6,295 bases of DNA from NCBI GenBank assembly GCA_043822885.1, contig JBDRBI010000129.1, forward strand, positions 1 through 6,295, given 5' to 3'. This stretch comes from Aadella sp043822885 (GTDB lineage Bacteria > Omnitrophota > Gorgyraeia > Tantalellales > Tantalellaceae). A program made the position numbers and the translations under genes. The notes beneath the pieces were generated by a model. The model worked only from the letters and a program-made list of their open reading frames with translations, made no database searches and was not told the origin of the DNA. Each line of letters starts with the position of its first letter. Position 1 is the stretch's first letter. Shown piece after piece: positions 1 to 4,283 of this stretch.

Positions 1-132
1 AGAAGTGTGGATTATTGGGTTTATGGGATACTACAGCATATAGACAGCGTGAAACAACCTGAATGGGCGCCGTCTTCCCCCATGGGGGAAGATATCAAAG
101 AACTTGAATATGAAAGTGCCCAATTATCTTGA
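1..132 (+). CDS. C-terminal end of an unrecognised protein (partial)
   Basis: Frame 1 is open from the window edge to a TGA at 130-132, giving 43 residues of the end of a protein whose start lies outside the window. The other two + frames hit stops by positions 43 and 62. The tail is rich in aromatic and acidic residues (DYWVYGILQHID near the start, then PEWAPSSPMGED, ending ESAQLS) and has no membrane segment. I do not recognise the family; it does not look like PlsY or Der, which often precede gpsA. It would end 60 bp before gpsA on the same strand, so co-transcription is possible. The fragment is short enough that a chance open frame cannot be excluded. Confidence 0.5.
   Translation, partial: RSVDYWVYGILQHIDSVKQPEWAPSSPMGEDIKELEYESAQLS
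73..92. repeat. Perfect 20-bp palindrome
   Basis: The ten bases TCTTCCCCCA are followed at once by their exact reverse complement, with no spacer. The site lies inside the partial reading frame (encoding SSPMGE) and ends 100 bp before the gpsA ATG. It has no loop and no following T-run, so it is not a standard intrinsic terminator. It could be a protein-binding dyad or coincidence within a coding stretch. Confidence 0.6.
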
Positions 133-154
133 CACTACTGAAAGTTGGCTTTTA

Positions 155-183
155 TTGACTATTAATATCATATATGTTAAACT
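155..183 (+). promoter_or_regulatory. Weak candidate promoter for gpsA
   Basis: TTGACT (155-160) matches the -35 consensus at five of six positions, and TAAACT (178-183) matches the -10 at four of six, with a 17-bp spacer. Transcription would start close to 190, almost at the gpsA ATG, implying a nearly leaderless message. This fits the lack of a clear Shine-Dalgarno site. A second TTGACA at 129-134 has no -10 partner at a normal distance. The stretch is AT-rich, so chance matches are likely. Confidence 0.2.
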
Positions 184-192
184 TTGAAGATT

Positions 193-1179
193 ATGAAGAA
201 AGCTGCCGTGATAGGTGACGGAGGGTGGGGTACTGCTTTGGCGCTCCTTTTGTACAAAAAAGGGATAGATGTTACTTTGTGGAGCGCTTTTAGTGAGTAT
301 GCGGAGTATCTCAAAGATAAAAGAGAGAATGTTAAATTTCTCAAAGGGGTGACCTTACCCAAAGATCTGAAGATCACTTCGGATGAAGCGGCGATAAAAG
401 AAGCGGAATACGCTTTCTTCGCGGTGCCTTGCGAGTATATGAGACCGGTGCTTGAACGATTCAAAGGCAGCGGATTTAAGAAAGTAATAAGCGCTACCAA
501 AGGTATAGAGAACGGTTCTTTGAAAAGACCTACGGAAATATTAGCGGAATATTTTTCTAAAGAAAAATTATTTGTGGTATCGGGTCCAAGCATATCTTTT
601 GAAGTGGCCCGAGAAGTGCCTACTTCAGTGGTGGTCGCCGGAGGCGAGAAAGGTTCCGGCGAAGTGCAGGACCTTTTGATGACGGATAATTTCCGCGTAT
701 ATACTTCCAAGGATGTTATAGGTGTTGAACTGGGAGGAGCGCTAAAGAACATCATTGCTATTGCCGCGGGTATATCCGACGGTCTGGGATTCGGTACCAA
801 TCCTAAAGCGGCCATTCTAACAAGAGGGCTTGCCGAAATAACGAGGCTCGGAGTAAAGATGGGAGCGGAAGCTTCTACCTTCAGAGGGTTAAGCGGTATA
901 GGAGATCTCGCTACAACGTGTATAAGCAAAGATTCCAGGAATCGGTCATTCGGTGAAGAGATAGGAAAAGGGCGAAAGAAAAACGAAGTGTTAAAAGATT
1001 CTGAGATGGTAATAGAAGGACTGGCGACATGCGCTTCGGCATACGAACTTTCTAAAAGATCCAAAGTGGAGATGCCCATAACACATAAAGTTTATGAAGT
1101 CCTTTACGAAAATAAAGATCCTCTTACGGCAGTCAAAGAGTTAATGACCCGCGACGCTAAGGAAGAGGATTACGAATGA
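193..1179 (+). CDS. gpsA: Glycerol-3-phosphate dehydrogenase [NAD(P)+]
   Basis: This cytosolic enzyme reduces dihydroxyacetone phosphate to sn-glycerol 3-phosphate, the backbone for phospholipids. The 328-residue product has normal family length. The N-terminal Rossmann domain opens with GDGGWGTAL (8-16); the usual form is GAGSWGTAL, so Asp and Gly replacements are present but the glycines are kept. SATKGIE (100-106) and SGPS with a downstream conserved Glu (130-137) follow. The catalytic lysine is K185 in GGALKNIIAIA, and the C-terminal domain carries LSGIGDLATTC (233-243) and SRNRSFG (248-254). I chose ATG 193, which gives the typical MKKAAVIG start. An in-frame TTG at 184 would add MKI. 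Neither has a good ribosome site; only a weak GAAG lies just before 193. The gene is followed by repeats and a tRNA, so it is probably not part of the threonine operon. Confidence 0.95.
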   Translation: MKKAAVIGDGGWGTALALLLYKKGIDVTLWSAFSEYAEYLKDKRENVKFLKGVTLPKDLKITSDEAAIKEAEYAFFAVPCEYMRPVLERFKGSGFKKVISATKGIENGSLKRPTEILAEYFSKEKLFVVSGPSISFEVAREVPTSVVVAGGEKGSGEVQDLLMTDNFRVYTSKDVIGVELGGALKNIIAIAAGISDGLGFGTNPKAAILTRGLAEITRLGVKMGAEASTFRGLSGIGDLATTCISKDSRNRSFGEEIGKGRKKNEVLKDSEMVIEGLATCASAYELSKRSKVEMPITHKVYEVLYENKDPLTAVKELMTRDAKEEDYE

Positions 1180-1188
1180 ACAGTAACC

Positions 1189-1288
1189 TACTCCGTCTTT
1201 GCGAGGAGCGAAGCGACGAAGCAATCTGCTTTAATATAATGAGATTGCTTCGGTCGAGCTTTCGCCCTTCCTCGCAATGACAGGAGTA
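1189..1288. repeat. Imperfect 100-bp palindrome (R1), intergenic repeat family
   Basis: The two arms are imperfect reverse complements. TACTCC at 1189-1194 pairs with GGAGTA at 1283-1288, TTGCGAGG pairs with CCTCGCAA, and GAAGCAATCT (1218-1227) pairs with AGATTGCTTC (1242-1251) around a 14-nt AT-rich loop. The 3' arm is a few bases longer than the 5' arm. Related arms recur after hom and after thrC. This motif (ATTGCGAGG...GAAGCAATCT) is a known type of widespread small palindromic repeat in many bacterial genomes, whose spurious translations contain peptides such as LRAKRSNL. It starts 9 bp after gpsA and ends 10 bp before the tRNA. There is no T-run, so terminator function is uncertain. Confidence 0.85.
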
Positions 1289-1298
1289 ACTAAATAAT

Positions 1299-1376
1299 CG
1301 GGACGTGGCGCAGTCTGGCTAGCGTACTTGTCTGGGGGACAAGGGGTCGCCGGTTCAAATCCGGCCGTCCCGACCA
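1299..1376 (+). tRNA. tRNA-Pro, anticodon GGG
   Basis: A complete cloverleaf can be drawn. The acceptor stem is CGGGACG (1299-1305) with CGTCCCG (1366-1372), including the C1-G72 pair typical of bacterial proline tRNAs. The D stem is GCGC/GCGT (1308-1311/1322-1325). The anticodon stem CTTGT/ACAAG (1327-1331/1339-1343) encloses the loop CTGGGGG, with anticodon GGG at 1334-1336. The T stem GCCGG/CCGGC (1349-1353/1361-1365) encloses TTCAAAT. A73 and an encoded CCA end the gene. It should read CCC and CCU proline codons. It lies on the same strand as its neighbours, between two palindromic elements. Confidence 0.97.
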
Positions 1377-1377
1377 C

Positions 1378-1422
1378 CCTGCTTCGCCCTTAGCAAAGTG
1401 GTAGATGGTAGGGCTTCGCAGG
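1378..1422. repeat. Hairpin H1 directly after the tRNA
   Basis: CCTGC (1378-1382) pairs with GCAGG (1418-1422), and GCCCT (1386-1390) pairs with AGGGC (1410-1414). Between them lies a symmetric TTC x TTC internal loop, which reads GAA x GAA on the opposite strand. The terminal loop is 19 nt. It begins one base after the tRNA CCA and could act as a processing boundary or partial terminator, but no T-run follows. Its design matches hairpins at 2834-2877 and 4134-4159, suggesting a repeat family. Confidence 0.7.
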
Positions 1423-1433
1423 AATTGAGAGAA

Positions 1434-1439
1434 GAGGAG
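1434..1439 (+). promoter_or_regulatory. Ribosome binding site of hom
   Basis: GAGGAG lies 5 nt before the ATG at 1445. It is a strong Shine-Dalgarno match and supports that start. It lies 11 nt beyond hairpin H1, so the hairpin would not cover it. Confidence 0.85.
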
Positions 1440-1444
1440 TTAAT

Positions 1445-2734
1445 ATGAGACAGGTAAACATCGGGATAATCGGCCTTGGGACTATAGGGAAAGGTGTTTA
1501 TGATGCTATCGTAAAAAATGGAGGGATCATAAAAGAACGTTCGGATGTTTCCATTTGTATCAAGGCAGTATGCGATAAAGATAAAAAAGCGCTCAAAGAA
1601 ATAGATATGATCGATGGTTTGATCAAGACGGATTCGGCGGATGAAGTCCTCAATAACAAGGAGATAGATATTATTGTCGAGCTCATAGGCGGGATCGAAC
1701 CGGCGAAAAAGATAATTTTACAAGCTATAGGGTCAAAAAAACATGTTGTGACCGCTAACAAAGCTTTATTGTCAACCGAATGGAAGGACATTTTTAAGGC
1801 CGCTTCTGAAAATCATGTTTCAGTGAAATTCGAAGCTTCGGTCGGAGGAGCTATACCCATAATCAGAACTCTTAATATGAGTTTTGTCGCTGACAATATC
1901 CGGACCATCTACGGGATACTTAACGGGACCACCAATTTTATACTTACCGAGATGTCCGAAAATGGATGTTCCTTCAAGGAAGCTTTGAAGGTTGCCCAGG
2001 GAAAGGGCATCGCGGAGAGCGATCCTGAGCTCGATATAAGCGGCGCTGATAGCGCTCATAAACTCGCTATTTTAGCGCTTTTGGGATTTGGTATGGACGT
2101 TTCGGCGGAAGACGTGTATGTCGAAGGTATAGACAAAATAGGATCGGAAGATATAAAGAACGCGGAGAGCTGGGGATATAACATAAAACTCCTGGCTATA
2201 GTAAAAAATACCCCGGAAGGACTTGAACTTAGGGTGCATCCTACTTTGATAAGATCATCACGTCTTCTTTCGGGCGTACGGGGCGCCGATAACGCTATCT
2301 TTATTAGGGGCGACCTCATAGGAGAGTCTTTACTTTTCGGGAAAGGAGCAGGACAGAAACCTACTTCAATTTCGGTTATTGCCGATATAGTTGAAATAGC
2401 CGGCGGGATAGGGTGTAAAGAAAAATTTAATATTACGAACAGAAGAATGAAAGAGAAGAAAGTGCGGAGAATAGAAGAATTGGTAATACCGTACTATCTA
2501 AGATTCTCCGTGATAGATAAACCGGGGGTTCTGGCGGGGATATCTTCTGTTCTGGCAAAGAACAATATCAGTATCGCCAATGTCTCTCAGGAAGAGAGAA
2601 ATGAGGGAGAAACCGTTCCGGTGGTGATATTAACGCATAAGGCAAAAGAAGGAGATATGAAAAAAGCCATCTCCGAAATAAACGCGTTAGAATATATAAG
2701 CTGTGAAACGGTTGTGATAAGAATAGAAGAATAA
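1445..2734 (+). CDS. hom: Homoserine dehydrogenase with C-terminal ACT domain
   Basis: The enzyme reduces L-aspartate 4-semialdehyde to L-homoserine with NAD(P)H, at the branch toward threonine and methionine. The 429-residue product is the usual size for the stand-alone bacterial form, not the aspartokinase fusion. The Rossmann nucleotide motif is GLGTIGKG (10-17). TANKALL (103-109) and the substrate-domain signatures LNGTTNFIL (159-167) and SDPELDISGADSAHKLAIL (192-210) follow; D202 and K206 match the catalytic Asp and Lys of the family. An ACT domain begins near residue 350 (YYLRFSVIDKPGVLAGI), the usual site of threonine feedback control. It is separated from thrC by 238 bp of repeats rather than tightly coupled. 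No threonine/isoleucine leader peptide or attenuator was seen upstream. Confidence 0.96.
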   Translation: MRQVNIGIIGLGTIGKGVYDAIVKNGGIIKERSDVSICIKAVCDKDKKALKEIDMIDGLIKTDSADEVLNNKEIDIIVELIGGIEPAKKIILQAIGSKKHVVTANKALLSTEWKDIFKAASENHVSVKFEASVGGAIPIIRTLNMSFVADNIRTIYGILNGTTNFILTEMSENGCSFKEALKVAQGKGIAESDPELDISGADSAHKLAILALLGFGMDVSAEDVYVEGIDKIGSEDIKNAESWGYNIKLLAIVKNTPEGLELRVHPTLIRSSRLLSGVRGADNAIFIRGDLIGESLLFGKGAGQKPTSISVIADIVEIAGGIGCKEKFNITNRRMKEKKVRRIEELVIPYYLRFSVIDKPGVLAGISSVLAKNNISIANVSQEERNEGETVPVVILTHKAKEGDMKKAISEINALEYISCETVVIRIEE

Positions 2735-2737
2735 ACG

Positions 2738-2751
2738 GCGAATGGTGAATG
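2738..2751. repeat. Two tandem heptamers GYGAATG
   Basis: GCGAATG and GTGAATG stand head to tail, starting 3 nt after the hom stop codon. Two units are too few to be certain of a tandem array, but the position matches that of the octamer array after thrC. Confidence 0.45.
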
Positions 2752-2754
2752 GAA

Positions 2755-2902
2755 GAGATTGCTTCGCTTTGCTCGCAATGACAGATTACAGCCATCATTG
2801 CGGGGAAAAGTTCCTCTTCCGTCATTGCGCTTGTCCTCCGAAGCCAAATAAGATCAAAATAGTTTGGCGAAGGGGGAAGGAGCAAGGCGACGAAGCAATC
2901 TC
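2755..2902. repeat. Composite 148-bp palindrome (R2)
   Basis: The outer arms GAGATTGCTTCG (2755-2766) and CGAAGCAATCTC (2891-2902) are exact reverse complements. Inside them are GCTCGCAATGACA (2771-2783) and GTCATTGCG (2821-2829), so the element is two inverted copies of the half-unit seen in R1, but turned inside out: the AATCTC ends are outermost here and central in R1. An extra TCATTGCGG-like stretch lies near 2795. A separate hairpin (2834-2877) is nested in the second half-unit. A short + strand reading frame across this block, and - strand ones, encode only repeat-type peptides (ALLAMT, LRAKRSNL) and are not genes. Confidence 0.8.
2834..2877 (+). repeat. Nested hairpin H2
   Basis: TCCTCC (2834-2839) pairs with GGGGGA (2872-2877) with one G-U pair, and GCCAAA (2843-2848) pairs with TTTGGC (2863-2868). 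They are separated by a symmetric GAA x GAA internal loop and capped by a 14-nt AT-rich loop. It sits inside the second half of R2, between the ATTGCG and GCGACGAAGC boxes. Confidence 0.65.
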
Positions 2903-2919
2903 AATTAAACTGTTTACGC

Positions 2920-2947
2920 CATGCGCCATGCACTATGCTCTATGCTG
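2920..2947. repeat. Four tandem heptamers (YATGCNS) before thrC
   Basis: The units are CATGCGC, CATGCAC, TATGCTC and TATGCTG, with a degenerate unit TTTACGC possibly preceding them. The array ends 25 nt before the thrC ATG. A second four-unit array of the same heptamer lies 23 nt before the apgM start. Confidence 0.75.
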
Positions 2948-2960
2948 AGCGAAGCGAATA

Positions 2961-2966
2961 AGGGAG
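2961..2966 (+). promoter_or_regulatory. Ribosome binding site of thrC
   Basis: AGGGAG lies 6 nt before the ATG at 2973, a good Shine-Dalgarno site that fixes the start. No promoter could be recognised in the repeat-filled gap upstream. Confidence 0.8.
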
Positions 2967-2972
2967 AGAACA

Positions 2973-4037
2973 ATGGGTGTTATCGAAAAATATAGAGAAT
3001 ATTTACCGGTAAGCGATAAAACGCCGGTTATAAGTTTGGAAGAAGGCGACACTCCTTTAGTAAAAGCCGATCCTATAGCGGAAAGAATAGGCAAAGGGTA
3101 CAATGTCTGGCTAAAATATGAAGGGCTCAATCCTACGGGAAGTTTCAAGGATAGGGGCATGACAATGGCGGTATCGAAAGCTCTGGAAGAAGGCTCAAGA
3201 GCTGTCGCGTGCGCTTCTACCGGGAACACTTCGGCTTCTGCCGCGGCTTTTTCGGCAAGAGCGAAAATGAAATGTGTAGTGGTCATACCCGAAGGCGCGA
3301 TAGCTCTGGGGAAACTTGCTCAAGCTTTGATACACGGCGCGAAAGTCATAGCTATAAGAGGCAATTTTGATCAGGCGTTTAACATCGTAAAAGAACTCAC
3401 GGAAAAATACCCCATAACTTTAGTGAACTCGATCAATCCGTACAGGATCGAAGGACAAAAGACCGGCGCTTTTGAAATATGCGACAAATTGGGTCATGCG
3501 CCGTATTTCCACGCGTTACCCGTAGGGAACGCGGGTAATATTACCGCGTATTGGAAAGGTTATTTAGAGTATAAAGATCGCGGGAAGATAGAGACTTTAC
3601 CCAAAATGCTGGGATTTCAGGCGGCCGGTTCCGCGCCGATAGTCGAAGGAAGGATCATAAAAGATCCAAAGACTTTAGCCACAGCCATAAAGATAGGTAA
3701 TCCTGCCAGCTGGAAACAAGCTGAGGAGGCGCGTGATGATTCCGGAGGCCTTATAGATAAAGTCACGGATGATGAGATAGTAAAAGCATACAAAATATTA
3801 GCGAACGAAATAGGGATATTCGCGGAACCCGCTTCCAGCGCGAGTGTAGCCGGTATATTGAAAAAGGCCAAAGAAGGATATTTTGAAGACATATCGAGCC
3901 GTAAGGAAAAACGTGATATAGTGTGCGTTCTTACCGGACACGGCCTTAAAGATCCTGACAGAGCGATAAAATGTTTGGAACTACCGCCGGTCGTAGACGC
4001 GAATATTGAAGATGTTGTTAGGAAAATTGGATTGTAA
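2973..4037 (+). CDS. thrC: Threonine synthase
   Basis: This PLP enzyme converts O-phospho-L-homoserine to L-threonine and phosphate. At 354 residues it is the short bacterial/archaeal form, lacking the N-terminal extension of the E. coli type. Fold-type II PLP features are clear: the Schiff-base lysine K59 in GSFKDRG (56-62), the substrate loop ASTGNTSAS (81-89), the glycine-rich phosphate-binding loop PVGNAGN (183-189), the FAEPASSASVAG segment (283-294) and the C-terminal TGHGLKDP (321-328). No key residue is missing. It needs phosphohomoserine, yet no standard homoserine kinase lies in the window; the next gene downstream is the candidate to supply it. It is flanked on both sides by structured repeat-rich gaps. 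Confidence 0.96.
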   Translation: MGVIEKYREYLPVSDKTPVISLEEGDTPLVKADPIAERIGKGYNVWLKYEGLNPTGSFKDRGMTMAVSKALEEGSRAVACASTGNTSASAAAFSARAKMKCVVVIPEGAIALGKLAQALIHGAKVIAIRGNFDQAFNIVKELTEKYPITLVNSINPYRIEGQKTGAFEICDKLGHAPYFHALPVGNAGNITAYWKGYLEYKDRGKIETLPKMLGFQAAGSAPIVEGRIIKDPKTLATAIKIGNPASWKQAEEARDDSGGLIDKVTDDEIVKAYKILANEIGIFAEPASSASVAGILKKAKEGYFEDISSRKEKRDIVCVLTGHGLKDPDRAIKCLELPPVVDANIEDVVRKIGL

Positions 4038-4040
4038 ACA

Positions 4041-4080
4041 GTTTAAAGGTTAAAAAGTTTAAAAGTTTAAAGGTTTAGAG
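4041..4080. repeat. Five tandem octamers (GTTTAAAR)
   Basis: Read in steps of eight, the units are GTTTAAAG, GTTAAAAA, GTTTAAAA, GTTTAAAG and GTTTAGAG, with no gaps. The array starts 3 nt after the thrC stop. Each unit contains most of the self-complementary core TTTAAA. It has no GC-rich stem and is not an intrinsic terminator. Confidence 0.8.
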
Positions 4081-4108
4081 AAAGACTGATGTGCGGATTG
4101 TGAAAAAC

Positions 4109-4218
4109 GAGATTACTTCGTCTCTGCGCTCCTTCCTCCGTCGCTAAAGCTTCGGAGGACAGGCGCAACGACACAATTTTCTGTCATTGCGAGCCGGCGA
4201 AGACGGCGCGGCAATCTC
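4109..4218. repeat. Composite 110-bp palindrome (R3)
   Basis: The outer arms are GAGATTACTTCG (4109-4120) and GCAATCTC (4211-4218). A first half-unit ends in GGCGCAACGACA, and a second begins with TGTCATTGCGAG, so the orientation is that of R2 (AATCTC ends outermost). The arms are more diverged than in R1 and R2. A separate hairpin (4134-4159) is nested in the first half-unit. Long - strand reading frames across this block are by-products of the repeat and the apgM antisense strand. Confidence 0.75.
4134..4159 (-). repeat. Nested hairpin H3
   Basis: TCCTCCG (4134-4140) and CGGAGGA (4153-4159) are exact complements. A further GC/GC pair closes a TAAA loop after a 2x2 mismatch. Read on the - strand it is TCCTCCGAAGC-TTTA-GC..., the same plan as H2 and H1 with a shorter loop and a partly filled internal loop. 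Confidence 0.65.
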
Positions 4219-4232
4219 AAAAATACATACAC

Positions 4233-4260
4233 TATGCGCCATGCTCTATGCGCTATGCAA
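4233..4260. repeat. Four tandem heptamers (YATGCNS) before apgM
   Basis: The units are TATGCGC, CATGCTC, TATGCGC and TATGCAA. The array begins 14 nt after the end of R3 and ends 23 nt before the apgM ATG, almost the same placement as the array before thrC. Confidence 0.75.
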
Positions 4261-4283
4261 ATGGGAGATGAAACACGATAAAT

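Noticed and set aside
177..1079. A 300-codon - strand open frame opposite gpsA
   Set aside because: The + strand encodes a full, motif-complete GpsA. The opposite frame is low-complexity Ser/Pro/Ile-rich shadow sequence.
1235..1240. A perfect TATAAT upstream of the tRNA
   Set aside because: It lies in the AT-rich loop of palindrome R1, with no -35-like hexamer at 16-18 bp. Taken as chance, though a tRNA promoter here cannot be fully excluded.
1386..1414. tRNA-like D-arm sequence (TAGCAAAGTGGTAGA) just after tRNA-Pro
   Set aside because: It resembles the start of a tRNA, but no anticodon or T arm follows. The hairpin pairing explains the stretch better.
2568..2885. Two overlapping - strand open frames at the end of hom
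   Set aside because: They contain the peptides CHCEQSEAIS and LRAKRSNL, familiar as translations of this palindromic repeat, and overlap the ACT domain codons of hom.
2742..2948. A 68-codon + strand open frame between hom and thrC
   Set aside because: It runs through palindrome R2 and the heptamer array, encodes repeat-type peptide (CFALLAMT, CAMHYALC), and has no ribosome site. It is a by-product of the repeats.
1189..4260. A CRISPR array, suggested by the several repeats
   Set aside because: The repeats are palindromic or 7-8 bp tandem units of differing sequence, with no regular unique spacers and no cas genes.
4038..4283. An intrinsic terminator after thrC
   Set aside because: The palindromes are not followed by a T-run, and the AT-rich octamer array has no GC-rich stem.
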